43,686 nucleotides of DNA from Amycolatopsis thermalba (GCF_003385215.1 NZ_PQHW01000057.1:1-43686); one strand, 5' to 3'. Positions 16,433-25,021 are shown, counted from the first letter of the stretch. Notes: generated by a model not told the origin, from the letters alone. Numbers and translations are program-made.

Positions 16433-16615
16433 GTGGCGGACCGCAACCCCTTGAAGTGGGTGAGCAGCGTGGCGGACTGGTTCGAGCAACGCGGCGTCTA
16501 CGTGCCCGGCGAGGACAACCACACGGTCGACCCGTGGCGCGATTTCGGCTGGCTGATCGTGGCGTGGCTGGTCGGCTGCGGCACCTTCATCCTCTTCCTC
16601 GCGATGGCGGTCTGA
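16433..16615 (+). CDS. Small single-pass membrane protein
   Basis: A protein of about 60 residues with a hydrophilic front containing WFEQRGVYVPGEDNHTVDPW and one C-terminal membrane helix (WLIVAWLVGCGTFILFLAMA). I chose the GTG at 16433 because GGAGGTG sits just before it. A TACTGT -10 at 16396-16401 would start the mRNA near 16408, downstream of the longest possible start at 16400. No function is recognised. The tail-anchored layout suggests a small membrane partner of another protein. Confidence 0.6.
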   Translation: MADRNPLKWVSSVADWFEQRGVYVPGEDNHTVDPWRDFGWLIVAWLVGCGTFILFLAMAV

Positions 16616-16802
16616 ACCCGCCGGGGTGAGCGCGATCACGGCTGGTGCCGCTCCGGTCACGGATCGGCCACATCCCGACACCAGGTCCGCGTCAACCCCG
16701 CGCGGTGACTCGCACGCACTCGCGAGTAGGGACAGAGTGGAGCGCGCCCGGCGGAAATACCTACCCCGAACGGACCAGCCGGGCGGCTGAAGAAGTGAGG
16801 AA

Positions 16803-17339
16803 GTGGCCCCTGTGCGCACCCCGAGGCACGCGATGGCCGCCCTCGTCCTGGTGGCGGTGACCGCTTGCGGTGCGCCGGCGCAGGTCGAGAGCGGGTCGAC
16901 GAGCACCGGTGGCGACGTGGCCATCCCGCAGGCGGTTCCCGCGCTGCCCACCCTGGACTTCGGCGGCCAGTTCCGGTTCGGCGACGGGGTCGCGGTGTCG
17001 GTGTCCGCGCCGAAGCCGTTCAAGCCCAGCGAGAGCGCGTATCCACGCAGCGACCGGGCGGTGGCGTTCGAGATCATCATCCGCAACGACGGCGACCAGC
17101 CGTACCGGCTGTCCGGGCTGAGCGTGACGGCGACCGTCGGGGACGTGCCGTCGAAGCAGGTGGTGGACTCGACGCAGGGGTACAGCGGAATCGTCGACGC
17201 GGGCAAGGACGTGCAACCCGGGCGCGACGTGCGGGTGAACCTGGCCTTCGCCGCGCCGCCCGAGCCTGCCGAGATGCGGCTGACCCTGCGGCCGACCGCG
17301 ACCAGCCCGGTGATCGCCGTGTACTGCGGGCCCGCCTGA
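16803..17339 (+). CDS. Lipoprotein with DUF4352-like Ig-type domain
   Basis: A 178-residue predicted lipoprotein. The signal peptide ends in the lipobox AVTAC with Cys22 as the lipid-modified residue. The mature part (about 50-170) is all-beta and resembles DUF4352/telokin-like domains (DRAVAFEIIIRNDGDQPYRL). Such domains are found outside the membrane; a ligand is not known. GTG at 16803 is used, but GTG at 16812 has better spacing to GAGGAAG. The neighbouring genes give no clear functional link. Confidence 0.75.
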   Translation: MAPVRTPRHAMAALVLVAVTACGAPAQVESGSTSTGGDVAIPQAVPALPTLDFGGQFRFGDGVAVSVSAPKPFKPSESAYPRSDRAVAFEIIIRNDGDQPYRLSGLSVTATVGDVPSKQVVDSTQGYSGIVDAGKDVQPGRDVRVNLAFAAPPEPAEMRLTLRPTATSPVIAVYCGPA

Positions 17340-17351
17340 CCGGCGCCCGGA

Positions 17352-17357
17352 TACGCT
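17352..17357 (+). promoter_or_regulatory. Leaderless -10 element of bcp
   Basis: TACGCT followed by 6 bases and the ATG places the predicted start of transcription on the start codon. No Shine-Dalgarno is present. Confidence 0.5.
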
Positions 17358-17363
17358 CGGGGC

Positions 17364-17843
17364 ATGACTGACCCCCAGCGTCTCACCGCCGGCGACAAGG
17401 CCCCCGACTTCACCCTTCCCGACAGCACGGGCACGCAGGTCTCGCTGTCGGACTTCCGGGGCAGGCACGTCGTCGTGTACTTCTACCCCGCGGCGGGCAC
17501 GCCCGGGTGCACCAAGCAGGCCTGCGACTTCCGGGACAACCTCGGCGAGCTCGACGGCGCCGGCTACCAGGTGCTCGGCGTGTCGCCGGACAAGCCGGAG
17601 AAGCTGGCGAAGTTCGCCGAGGCGGAGCGGCTGACGTTCCCGCTGCTGTCCGATCCGGACAAGACGGTGCTCACGGAGTGGGGCGCGTTCGGCGAGAAGA
17701 AGAACTACGGCCGGATCGTGCAGGGCGTGATCCGCTCGACGTTCGTGATCGACCCCGAGGGCACGATCGTCAAGGCGATGTACAACGTCCGGGCGACCGG
17801 CCACGTCGCGAAGCTGCTGAAGGACCTGAAGATCTCCGCCTGA
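17364..17843 (+). CDS. bcp: Thioredoxin-dependent thiol peroxidase (BCP/PrxQ)
   Basis: A 159-residue peroxiredoxin that reduces hydrogen peroxide and organic hydroperoxides with electrons from thioredoxin. The peroxidatic cysteine is Cys49 in TPGCTKQAC. Cys54, five residues on, is the resolving cysteine of the PrxQ subgroup. The rest of the thioredoxin fold is complete, including RSTFVIDPEGTI near the end. It is cytoplasmic. It is followed by the inverted 21-bp repeat cluster that separates it from the convergent GntR gene. Confidence 0.95.
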   Translation: MTDPQRLTAGDKAPDFTLPDSTGTQVSLSDFRGRHVVVYFYPAAGTPGCTKQACDFRDNLGELDGAGYQVLGVSPDKPEKLAKFAEAERLTFPLLSDPDKTVLTEWGAFGEKKNYGRIVQGVIRSTFVIDPEGTIVKAMYNVRATGHVAKLLKDLKISA

Positions 17844-17845
17844 CC

Positions 17846-18000
17846 GCGGAACTCGCCACCCCGAACGCAGAACTCGCCACTCGGAGCGTGGGACTCACCG
17901 CCCCGAACGTGGGACTCGCGGCGGCCGCGAGTCCCACGCTCCCGCACGCGAGTCCCACGCTCGGGAGCGTGAGTTCTGCACTCGGGAGTGCGAGTTCTGC
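17846..18000. repeat. Inverted cluster of 21-bp repeats at a convergent junction
   Basis: Four units in one orientation (starting 17846, 17867, 17888, 17909; cores GGAACTC, AGAACTCGCC or GTGGGACTC) face four in the other (starting 17927, 17948, 17969, 17990; cores GCGAGTCCCAC or GCGAGTTCTGC). Units are 21 bases apart. The centre forms a perfect stem, 17909-17920 with 17926-17937. The cluster fills the gap between bcp and the GntR gene and could fold as a long bidirectional terminator. Related units recur at 38198-38260. Confidence 0.8.
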
Positions 18001-18002
18001 GC

Positions 18003-18713
18003 TCACATCACCCGGCGGTAGGCCTCCACCAGCTGCTTCTCCGCGTCGTCCAGGTAAGCGGCCAGCTGGCGCTCCGCCGTGGCGCCGTCGCCGGCGCGCA
18101 GCGTCTCCAGGATCTCCCGGTTCCGCTCCAGGTAAGGCTCGTGGAAGGGCTGCGGGTCGGCCATCACGTGGAACACCAGCCGCAGCTCGGCGAGCAGCCC
18201 GCGGACCAGCTCGTCCACCCGGGGGCTGCCGGCGAGCGTGATCAGCGCCTGGTGGAAGTGGATGTTGGCGGTGCCGAGCTCGCGCCAGGCCTGACGCTTC
18301 TTGGCGTCCTCACCGTCGGCCACCGCGGCCTCCACCGCCTGCAGCTTGTCCCCCGGCGGGCTGGTGATCTCCCGCAGCACGGCGCACTGCACGAGCTTGC
18401 GCACCTTGTACAGGTCGATCACGTCCTCGACCGACAGCCGCCGCACGAAGACGCCCCGGTTCAGCTCGTGCACCAGCAGCTTCTCGTGCGTGAGCAGCCG
18501 GAACGCCTCACGCAGCGTGTTCCGCGAGACGCCCAGCGCCCCGCCGATCGCCTCCTCGGACAGGCGGCTGCCGGGCTCGAAGAAGCCCTCGGTGATGCGC
18601 CCCCGCAGGATGTCCGCCAGCCGTTCGGCCGTGCTGGTGCGCCCCAGCAGCAGGCGATCGGCCTCGAGCCCGGTGCTGGGGATCGAGCCCGTGGACTCGG
18701 CGTCGGTGGTCAC
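18003..18713 (-). CDS. GntR family regulator (FadR/FCD type)
   Basis: A 236-residue regulator. The N-terminal winged helix contains LSEEAIGGALGVSRNTLREA (about 58-77). The C-terminal all-alpha FCD domain (about 95-225) contains the metal/ligand histidines in NIHFHQAL and FHVMAD. FCD regulators bind small carboxylates. I chose GTG (VTTDAESTG) because CGGAGG lies 6 bases upstream; the frame is open for 24 more codons but without a good start. It is divergent from the MHS transporter and pxpABC, and is the obvious candidate to control them in response to 5-oxoproline or a related acid. Confidence 0.92.
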   Translation of the reverse strand: MTTDAESTGSIPSTGLEADRLLLGRTSTAERLADILRGRITEGFFEPGSRLSEEAIGGALGVSRNTLREAFRLLTHEKLLVHELNRGVFVRRLSVEDVIDLYKVRKLVQCAVLREITSPPGDKLQAVEAAVADGEDAKKRQAWRELGTANIHFHQALITLAGSPRVDELVRGLLAELRLVFHVMADPQPFHEPYLERNREILETLRAGDGATAERQLAAYLDDAEKQLVEAYRRVM

Positions 18714-18852
18714 GCGGGGCCTCCGTGTTTTCAGGGGTCGGACCGTGTAACGGAAACTTAACCAGTCCATCGAAGGACGGTCCAACCTGCGACTTGTTCT
18801 ACGAAAAGTCTATCCAGACGCTTCGAAGCCAGATCGATGTTCCTCGAAAGTA

Positions 18853-18881
18853 TTGACGGATCGTTCAACAATCCCTAACTT
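18853..18881 (+). promoter_or_regulatory. Promoter of the transporter-pxp operon with an inner operator
   Basis: TTGACG (18853-18858), a 17-base spacer and TAACTT (18876-18881) form a near-consensus housekeeping promoter. An inverted repeat, TTGA at 18853-18856 and TTCAA at 18863-18867, lies over the -35 and spacer, where a repressor such as the divergent GntR protein could bind. Confidence 0.55.
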
Positions 18882-18921
18882 CATGACCTACCTCACTCCC
18901 CTTCGATGGATGGACATCGTG

Positions 18922-20247
18922 ATGACCGCTTCGACTGAGCCCACGGACAAGCGCTCACTGCGCCGCGCGTTCGTGGCTAGCCTGTCCGGCACCACTCTCG
19001 AGTACTACGACTTCGCGGCCTACTCGGTGGCGGCCGCGACGTTGTTCGGCACGCTGTTTTTCCCGTCGGGCGACGCCCTCGTCGGCACGATGGCCGCGTT
19101 CTCGACCTACGCCGTCGGTTACCTGGCCCGGCCGCTCGGTGGGTTCATCTTCGGCCGCCTCGGCGACAAGCTGGGCCGCAAGCAGGTCCTGGTGTTCACC
19201 CTGCTGCTGACCGGTATCGCCACCTTCCTGATCGGCATCCTGCCGACCCACGCCTCCATCGGCGGCTGGGCCGCCGTGATCCTGGTGCTGCTGCGGTTCG
19301 CGCAGGGTGTCGGTGTCGGTGGCGAGTGGGGCGGCGCGGTGCTGCTGTCCAGTGAGTTCGGCGATCCGAAGAAGCGCGGCTTCTGGGCCTCCGCCGCCCA
19401 GATCGGCCCGCCGGCGGGCAACCTGCTGGCCAACGGTGTGATCGCGCTGCTGGCTGCGGTGATGTCGAAGGCGGCGTTCGAGTCCTGGGGCTGGCGCATC
19501 GCGTTCCTGCTGTCCGGTGTCCTGGTCATCTTCGGCCTGTGGCTGCGGATGAAGCTCGAGGAGACCCCGGTCTTCAAGAAGATCGCCGAGAAGGGCGAGG
19601 CGCCGACGGCCCCGCTGAAGGAGGTCTTCACCAAGGAGCCGCGGGCCCTGATCGCCGGCATCCTGGTCCGCGTCTGCCCGGACGTCCTCTACTCCCTGTT
19701 CACCGTCTTCGTCCTCACCTACATGACCACCGAGCTCGGCATGAGCCGCAGCGAGGGCCTCACCGCGGTGATGATCGGTTCGGCCTTCCAGCTGTTCCTG
19801 ATGCCGGCCGCGGGCGCGCTGTCCGACCGCATCAACCGGCGCACGCTCTACACGGTGGGCACGATCGCCGCGGCCGTGTGGCCGTTCATCTTCTTCCCGA
19901 TGGCGAGCACCGGGTCGTTCCTCGCCGTCGCGGTCGGCATGGTGATCGCGCTGGCCATCCACGCCCTGCTGTACGGCCCGCAGGCCGCGCTCATCACCGA
20001 GCAGTTCACCGCCCGGCTGCGCTACACCGGCAGCTCGCTGGCCTACACGCTGGCCGGCCCGATCGGTGGCGCCGTGGCCCCGCTGATCTTCACCGCCCTG
20101 CTGGCCGCCTACGACTCGTGGTTCGCGGTGGCGCTGTACCTGGTGGCGACCGCGGTCCTGACCGGGATCGGCATCGCGCTGTCCCGCCAGGCGCCCGAGG
20201 AGGAGCCGGTCGTGACCACGGCCGAGACGGTGGAAGTCGCACGATGA
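18922..20247 (+). CDS. MHS-family (MFS) organic acid:proton symporter
   Basis: A 441-residue transporter with 12 predicted membrane helices. The metabolite:H+ symporter subgroup is recognised from SLSGTTLEYYDFAAY in helix 1 and from GRLGDKLGRKQVL in the loop between helices 2 and 3. GVGVGGEWGGAVLLSSE in helices 4-5 is also typical. Relatives carry shikimate, proline-betaine, citrate or ketoglutarate. Because the gene overlaps pxpA by four bases (ATGA) and shares its promoter, its substrate is probably 5-oxoproline or a precursor; this is an inference from context. I chose the ATG at 18922, where the family sequence begins. Confidence 0.9.
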   Translation: MTASTEPTDKRSLRRAFVASLSGTTLEYYDFAAYSVAAATLFGTLFFPSGDALVGTMAAFSTYAVGYLARPLGGFIFGRLGDKLGRKQVLVFTLLLTGIATFLIGILPTHASIGGWAAVILVLLRFAQGVGVGGEWGGAVLLSSEFGDPKKRGFWASAAQIGPPAGNLLANGVIALLAAVMSKAAFESWGWRIAFLLSGVLVIFGLWLRMKLEETPVFKKIAEKGEAPTAPLKEVFTKEPRALIAGILVRVCPDVLYSLFTVFVLTYMTTELGMSRSEGLTAVMIGSAFQLFLMPAAGALSDRINRRTLYTVGTIAAAVWPFIFFPMASTGSFLAVAVGMVIALAIHALLYGPQAALITEQFTARLRYTGSSLAYTLAGPIGGAVAPLIFTALLAAYDSWFAVALYLVATAVLTGIGIALSRQAPEEEPVVTTAETVEVAR

Positions 20248-21020
20248 GCGCCCCCGCGACCACCGCCACCATCGATCTGAACTGCGACGTGGGCGAAGGG
20301 TTCGGCGCCTGGCGGATCGCCGATGACGAAGCCCTGCTGGACGTCGTGACCGGCGCCAACGTGGCCTGCGGCTTCCACGCCGGTGACCCCTCGACCATGC
20401 GGCACGTGTGCGAGGCGGCGGTGAAGCGCGGGGTCACCATCGGAGCCCACGTCGGGTACCGGGACCTGGCCGGCTTCGGCCGCCGGTTCCTCGACGTGGA
20501 CCCCGTCGAACTGATCGACGAGATCCTCTACCAGCTGGGCGCGCTCGACGCGCTGGCCGGCGCGTCGGGCGGCGAGATCGCCTACGTCAAGCCGCACGGC
20601 GCGCTGTACAACGCCATCGCCACGCACGAGAAGCAGGCGGGCGCGGTGGCCGAGGCGGTGTGGCAGTACGACCCGACGCTGCCCGTGCTCGGGCAGCCGG
20701 GGTCCCGGTGGCTGGCGCGGGCCGCCGAGGCCGGGCTGACCACCATCGCCGAGGCGTTCGCCGACCGCGGTTACTCGCCCGACGGGCGGCTCCTCCCCCG
20801 GCGCGAGCCGGGGGCGGTGCTGACCGACGCGGACGAGGTGGCGCGGCGGTGCGTGCGGCTGGTGCGGGACGGCGAGGTGGTGGCCGTGGACGGCACGGTC
20901 ATCCCCCTCCAGGCGGGCTCGCTGTGCGTGCACAGCGACACCCCGGGCGCGGTGGAACTGGCCACCGCGGCCCGGACCGCGCTGGTGTCGGCCGGGGTCG
21001 AGGTGCGGAGCTTCGCATGA
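20244..21020 (+). CDS. pxpA: 5-oxoprolinase subunit PxpA (LamB/YcsF family)
   Basis: A 258-residue protein of the YcsF family. With PxpB and PxpC it hydrolyses 5-oxoproline to glutamate using ATP. The family start IDLNCDVGEGFGAW is at 10-23, the next block ANVACGFHAGDP at about 38-49, then KPHGALYN and the C-terminal LQAGSLCVHSDTPGAV. The histidines in CGFHAGD and KPHGALYN probably line the active site. It overlaps its neighbours by four bases on both sides, so the three subunits should be made in fixed ratio. Confidence 0.95.
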   Translation: MSAPATTATIDLNCDVGEGFGAWRIADDEALLDVVTGANVACGFHAGDPSTMRHVCEAAVKRGVTIGAHVGYRDLAGFGRRFLDVDPVELIDEILYQLGALDALAGASGGEIAYVKPHGALYNAIATHEKQAGAVAEAVWQYDPTLPVLGQPGSRWLARAAEAGLTTIAEAFADRGYSPDGRLLPRREPGAVLTDADEVARRCVRLVRDGEVVAVDGTVIPLQAGSLCVHSDTPGAVELATAARTALVSAGVEVRSFA

Positions 21021-21637
21021 ACATCCGGCGATGCGGGGACCAGGCGCTGCTGGTGGACGTCGGGGACACCGGCGGGATCGACGCGGTGCTCGGCCTGTAC
21101 TCCGCGCTGTCCGACCCTCGTCCCGACGGCGTGACGGAACTGGTGCCGGCGGCGCGCACCCTCCTGGTGCGCTTCGACCCGGCCGTGATCGGCGCCGGCG
21201 AGCTGGCGGAGCTGCTGGCGGGCACCGAACCGGTGCCCGCCCAGGCGATGCGCGGCGAGCTGGTGGAGATCCCCGTGTACTACGACGGCGCCGACCTGGC
21301 CGAGGTCGGCAAGCACACCGGCCTCGGCGCGGACGGTGTCGTCGAGATGCACACCGCCGCCGAGTACACGGTGGCGTTCGGCGGGTTCGCGCCCGGTTTC
21401 GGTTACCTGACCGGGCTGCACCCGAAGCTGCACCTGCCGCGGCGGGCCACGCCGCGGACGCACGTGCCGGCCGGGGCGGTCGCCATCGCCGGTGAGTTCA
21501 CCGGCATCTACCCGCGGTCGTCGCCCGGTGGCTGGCAGCTGGTCGGCCGGACCGAGGTCCCGCTGTGGGACCCGGCCCGCAGGCCGCCCGCCCTGCTGCG
21601 GCCGGGCACCCGCATCCGCTTCCGGGAGGTTCGATGA
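21017..21637 (+). CDS. pxpB: 5-oxoprolinase subunit PxpB
   Basis: A 206-residue protein of the allophanate hydrolase subunit 1/KipI family. The block FGGFAPGFGYLTGLHPKLHLPR is at about 116-137, followed by GAVAIAGEFTGIYPRSSPGGW, which are the family signatures. It pairs with PxpC, and the two form the ATP-dependent kinase-like part of 5-oxoprolinase. It overlaps pxpA and pxpC by ATGA. In other bacteria the same pair was named for inhibition of a sporulation kinase, but the operon here supports the metabolic role. Confidence 0.94.
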   Translation: MNIRRCGDQALLVDVGDTGGIDAVLGLYSALSDPRPDGVTELVPAARTLLVRFDPAVIGAGELAELLAGTEPVPAQAMRGELVEIPVYYDGADLAEVGKHTGLGADGVVEMHTAAEYTVAFGGFAPGFGYLTGLHPKLHLPRRATPRTHVPAGAVAIAGEFTGIYPRSSPGGWQLVGRTEVPLWDPARRPPALLRPGTRIRFREVR

Positions 21638-22512
21638 TCGAGGTGGTGCGGCCGGGTCCGCTGACCACGGTGCAGGACCTGGGACGTCCCGGACTGGCCG
21701 CCTTGGGGGTCGGCCGGTCCGGGGCGGCCGACCGGCGGTCGGCCGCGCTGGCCAACCGGCTCGTCGGCAACCTGGACGGCGCCGCGGTGCTGGAGACCAC
21801 CTTCGGCGGTCTGGTGCTGCGGTTCCGGCAGGTCGCGCGGGTCGTGGTGACCGGCGCGCCGTGCCCGATCCGGCGCGGCAGCCGCGGAGAGGCGATGAAC
21901 GCGCCGTTCACCGTGTGGCCGGGCGAGGAGCTGACGCTGGGTGCGCCGACCTCCGGGCTGCGCACCTACCTCGCGGTGCGCGGCGGGATCGGGGTGGACA
22001 AGGTGCTGGAGTCCCGCTCGACGGATCTGCTGGCCGGGCTCGGCCCGGCGGCGCTGAGCGAGGGCGACGTGCTGCCCATCGGCACCGACGAGTGCGGCCC
22101 GCTGCCGTCGGTCGAGGTCGCGCCGGTGCCCGATCCGGCCGGGTTCGCGCTGACGGTGCGGGTGATGCCCGGCCCGCGGGACGACTGGTTCACCCCGGAG
22201 GCGCTGAAGACCTTTTCGACGGCGACCTACGAGGTGACGTCGGAGAGCAACCGCGTCGGCGTCCGGCTCACCGGTCCGGCGCTGGAACGGTCCCGGGAGG
22301 GCGAGCTGCTCAGCGAGGGCATGGTGCCGGGCGCGATCCAGGTGCCGCCCTCGGGGCTGCCGCTGGTGTTCCTCGCCGACCACCCGGTGACCGGCGGGTA
22401 CCCGGTGATCGGCGTCGTGCTGACCGACGACCTGCCGGTGATGGCCCAGGCGCGGCCGGGGCAGACCGTCTCGTTCCGCCTCGTGCCCGCCGATCTCCCG
22501 GCGGCCGCCTGA
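21634..22512 (+). CDS. pxpC: 5-oxoprolinase subunit PxpC
   Basis: A 292-residue protein of the allophanate hydrolase subunit 2/KipA family (biotin-dependent carboxyltransferase fold). The start VVRPGPLTTVQDLGRPGLA is typical, as are VTGAPCPIR, RTYLAVRGGI and the C-terminal DHPVTGGYPVIGVV block. It completes the PxpABC enzyme. No biotin carboxylase or carrier gene is nearby, which argues against urea carboxylase/allophanate metabolism. A strong hairpin directly follows the stop and ends the operon. Confidence 0.94.
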   Translation: MIEVVRPGPLTTVQDLGRPGLAALGVGRSGAADRRSAALANRLVGNLDGAAVLETTFGGLVLRFRQVARVVVTGAPCPIRRGSRGEAMNAPFTVWPGEELTLGAPTSGLRTYLAVRGGIGVDKVLESRSTDLLAGLGPAALSEGDVLPIGTDECGPLPSVEVAPVPDPAGFALTVRVMPGPRDDWFTPEALKTFSTATYEVTSESNRVGVRLTGPALERSREGELLSEGMVPGAIQVPPSGLPLVFLADHPVTGGYPVIGVVLTDDLPVMAQARPGQTVSFRLVPADLPAAA

Positions 22513-22515
22513 ACT

Positions 22516-22548
22516 CCCGGAGGCCACCTGCCCTGGGTGGCCTCCGGG
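22516..22548 (+). terminator. Terminator after pxpC
   Basis: A perfect 13-bp stem (22516-22528 with 22536-22548, core CCCGGAGGCCACC) and a 7-base loop, beginning 4 bases past the pxpC stop. There is no T-tract, as often in this GC range. Confidence 0.75.
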
Positions 22549-22601
22549 GCTCCACTGCTCAGCGTCCGGCCGGCTCGCAGGCGCTATAGCGGGAGCGGCC
22601 C

Positions 22602-22810
22602 GCACGGCGCCGCCAACACGCGCAACCCGCGAACTCCCCCGAGCACCCGGGCCAGGTGGCTGCCAGGCTCGAACTTCAGCGTCCAGCGACTTCGCACCGC
22701 GGGCAGCACCGCGCGCAACCCGCGAACTCCCCGGGAGCCACCCGAGCCACGTAGCTCCCGGGCTCCAACCTCAGTTTCCGGCCAGCTCGCGCAACGCGGG
22801 CAGCAGCGCT
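22602..22810. repeat. Degenerate ~93-97 bp tandem repeats reaching into the end of rdgB
   Basis: CGCGCAACCCGCGAACTCCCC occurs at 22619-22639 and again at 22712-22732 (shared core CGCAACCCGCGAACTCC), a 93-base step. The preceding GCGGGCAGCA block at 22699 recurs at 22796 inside the last codons of rdgB, a 97-base step. CTTCAGCGTCCAGC before the second copy mirrors CTCAGTTTCCGGC at the rdgB stop. The segment looks like duplicated and decayed copies of the rdgB 3' end. Confidence 0.6.
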
Positions 22811-23379
22811 CGCAGTGCGCGGCCGCGGTGGGAGGCCGCGTCCTTCTCCGCCGGTGCCATCTCCGCCGACGTGCGGGTCTCCCCCTCCGGCACGAAGACC
22901 GGGTCGTACCCGAAGCCGTTGCTACCGCGCGGCTTCCGCACCAGCCGCCCGCGCCACTCGCCGCGGACGACCGTCTCCTCCCCGCCCGGCAGCACCAGCG
23001 CGGCCGCGCACACGAAGCCCGCGCCCCGGCGCTCGTCCGGCGTGTCGGTGAGCTGCGCGAGCACCAGGTCCAGGTTCGCCTGGTCGTCGCCGTGCCGGCC
23101 GGCCCAGCGGGCGGACAGCACACCGGGCATCCCGTTCAGCGCGTCGACCGCCAGGCCGGAGTCGTCCGCGATCGCGGGCAGCCCGGTGGCCGCGACGGCG
23201 TCCCTGGCCTTGGCGACCGCGTTCTCCTCGAACGTCGCGCCGGTTTCCGGCGCCTCGGGGAACTCCGGCACGTCGGACAGGCCGACCACCTCGAGCCCCT
23301 CGATGCCCTCCGCCGCGAGGATGCGCCGCAGCTCGCCGAGCTTCTTGGCGTTGCGCGTGGCGAGCAGGACCCGGGTCAC
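22771..23379 (-). CDS. rdgB: XTP/dITP diphosphatase (RdgB/HAM1)
   Basis: A 202-residue house-cleaning pyrophosphatase that removes ITP, dITP and XTP from the nucleotide pool. The N-terminal [17 protein letters not shown] is the family signature. [28 protein letters not shown] carries the metal-binding acidic residues, and [12 protein letters not shown] the base-binding loop. The GTG start overlaps the rph stop as GTGA, so it is coupled to rph. The pair is conserved in the same order in mycobacteria. Its last codons lie in a tandem-repeat area. Confidence 0.95.
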   Translation of the reverse strand: MTRVLLATRNAKKLGELRRILAAEGIEGLEVVGLSDVPEFPEAPETGATFEENAVAKARDAVAATGLPAIADDSGLAVDALNGMPGVLSARWAGRHGDDQANLDLVLAQLTDTPDERRGAGFVCAAALVLPGGEETVVRGEWRGRLVRKPRGSNGFGYDPVFVPEGETRTSAEMAPAEKDAASHRGRALRALLPALRELAGN

Positions 23380-24152
23380 TTCGAGCCCTTCTTCTTGCCC
23401 GCCACCGGCTCCGGCAGCTCGTACGGGTACGGCTCGGCCAGCGCCGCCGACTGCAACCGGGTCAGCTCCGCGCACCCGGTCTGCGCCAGGTCCAGCATCT
23501 TGTCCAAAGTGGAACGGGTGAAGGTGGCGCCCTCGCCGGTGCCCTGCACCTCGATCAGCGTCCCGGCGTCGGTGGCCACGACGTTCATGTCCACCTCGGC
23601 CCGCGAGTCCTCCTCGTAGGGCAGGTCCAGGCGCACGCGCCCGTCCACCACGCCGACGCTGACCGCGGACACCATCGCCGAAAGCGGTTGCGGGTCGGCC
23701 AGCCGCCCGGCCGCCGCGAGCCAGGTGACGGCGTCGGCCAGCGCCACGTAGGCGCCGGTGATCGCGGCCGTGCGGGTGCCGCCGTCGGCCTGGATCACGT
23801 CGCAGTCGAGCTGGATCGTGTTCTCGCCGAGCGCGGCCAGGTCGATGCAGGCCCGCAGGGAGCGGCCGATGAGCCTGCTGATCTCGTGGGTCCGCCCGCC
23901 GATGCGCCCCTTGACCGACTCGCGGTCGCTGCGGTCGTGCGTGGCCGAGGGCAGCATGGCGTACTCGGCCGTGACCCAGCCCAGGCCTGATCCGGTCCGC
24001 CACCGCGGCACACCCTCGCTGACGCTCGCCGCGCAGAGCACCTTCGTGTTGCCGAACTCGATGAGCACCGAGCCGGCCGGCCACTGCTGGAATCCCCGCG
24101 TGATCTTCACGTCGCGGAGCTGGTCGTCGTTCCTGCCGTCTTTTCGCACCAC
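23376..24152 (-). CDS. rph: Ribonuclease PH
   Basis: A 258-residue phosphorolytic 3'-5' exoribonuclease that trims tRNA 3' ends. The family blocks are all present: [35 protein letters not shown] with the arginine pair used for phosphate, [16 protein letters not shown], and [19 protein letters not shown]. The C-terminal tail is short and lysine-rich. It is the first gene of an rph-rdgB unit and is divergent from a secreted-protein gene. The start [10 protein letters not shown] is the family's usual one. Confidence 0.97.
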   Translation of the reverse strand: MVRKDGRNDDQLRDVKITRGFQQWPAGSVLIEFGNTKVLCAASVSEGVPRWRTGSGLGWVTAEYAMLPSATHDRSDRESVKGRIGGRTHEISRLIGRSLRACIDLAALGENTIQLDCDVIQADGGTRTAAITGAYVALADAVTWLAAAGRLADPQPLSAMVSAVSVGVVDGRVRLDLPYEEDSRAEVDMNVVATDAGTLIEVQGTGEGATFTRSTLDKMLDLAQTGCAELTRLQSAALAEPYPYELPEPVAGKKKGSK

Positions 24153-24187
24153 GCGTGCAGCGTAGAACCCCGCTACTGTGCCTGTTC

Positions 24188-24985
24188 ATGCGCGCCGCCT
24201 TCGCGACCCTGCTCGCCTGCCTGCTGTGCCTGACCGCCGCGCCGGCCACCGCGGCCACGACCACCTGCGCGAACACGCTGACCTGCACCGCCGAGGACAT
24301 CAACGGCATGACGATCGCGCAGCGGCTGGCGTTCGTGCGCGCGCTCTCGGCCGGCCCGGCGGCCGACATCGTGCCGGGCTACGCGCCGCGCTGGCGCAAC
24401 ATCGAGGGCGTGCTGCGGTTCTTCGCCGACCGCGAGCTGGGCGAACCGGGCACCTGGGTGTCCTATGTGGATGCCGGGATCCTGGAGGGCATCGAACGGG
24501 GCATCGCGCTGGCCCGCGGGGACAGCACGGACACCTTCGGCAACCCCGGTGCGTCCTTGTGGGCGAGCTATCTCACCCGCCTGCGTGACGGACGCCTGTC
24601 CCTGCGGTCGGTGCACGACCGCGCGTGGAGCGAGGCCGAGCAGGCTTCCACCGAGTACGGCGTGGCGCTGGCCGAACGGGTGCACGGCGTCGCGGCGACG
24701 CCGGTCGAGGAGCGCTTCTACCAGTTCTCCGAGTTCTACCGCTGGACGCTGCGCAACCGCCCGATGCTGCTCGACCTGCTGACCCCGCCGGTCGGCCCCG
24801 GCGACCAGCGGCAGCTGACCTTCCTCGACTGGTTCACCGACGTCACCAACGACGTCCCCGCCCACCGCGGCTCGCACCTGGCCTACGACCTCGCCGAGTT
24901 CGACGTGCCCGGCGGGACGCTGAACTTCCTGGCGCTGTTCGCCGCCTACGCGGATGCCCTGGCCGAGGACTACCTCCCGGCGTAA
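24188..24985 (+). CDS. Secreted protein of unknown function
   Basis: A 265-residue protein with a clear signal peptide (about 1-23: a hydrophobic stretch AAFATLLACLLCLTAAPATA, then cleavage after an Ala-rich site). The mature N-terminus has two close cysteines (CANTLTC) that could form a disulfide. The rest is helical and rich in aromatic and acidic residues, with FYQFSEFYRWTLRNRP in the middle. I do not recognise a domain. A TACTGT -10 (24174-24179) would start the mRNA two bases before the ATG. The gene is not part of the conserved rph-murI block and seems to be a local insertion. Confidence 0.7.
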   Translation: MRAAFATLLACLLCLTAAPATAATTTCANTLTCTAEDINGMTIAQRLAFVRALSAGPAADIVPGYAPRWRNIEGVLRFFADRELGEPGTWVSYVDAGILEGIERGIALARGDSTDTFGNPGASLWASYLTRLRDGRLSLRSVHDRAWSEAEQASTEYGVALAERVHGVAATPVEERFYQFSEFYRWTLRNRPMLLDLLTPPVGPGDQRQLTFLDWFTDVTNDVPAHRGSHLAYDLAEFDVPGGTLNFLALFAAYADALAEDYLPA

Positions 24986-25021
24986 TTCATCGCCCGTTGA
25001 CAAACTCGCGCACGAGAGGAG

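Noticed and set aside
17846-18000. CRISPR array
   Set aside because: The 21-bp units follow each other without unique spacers, are inverted around a centre, and no cas genes are near.
18853-18921. Longer N-terminus for the MHS transporter from the ATG at 18853
   Set aside because: This segment contains the promoter TTGACG-N17-TAACTT, and family homology begins only after 18922.
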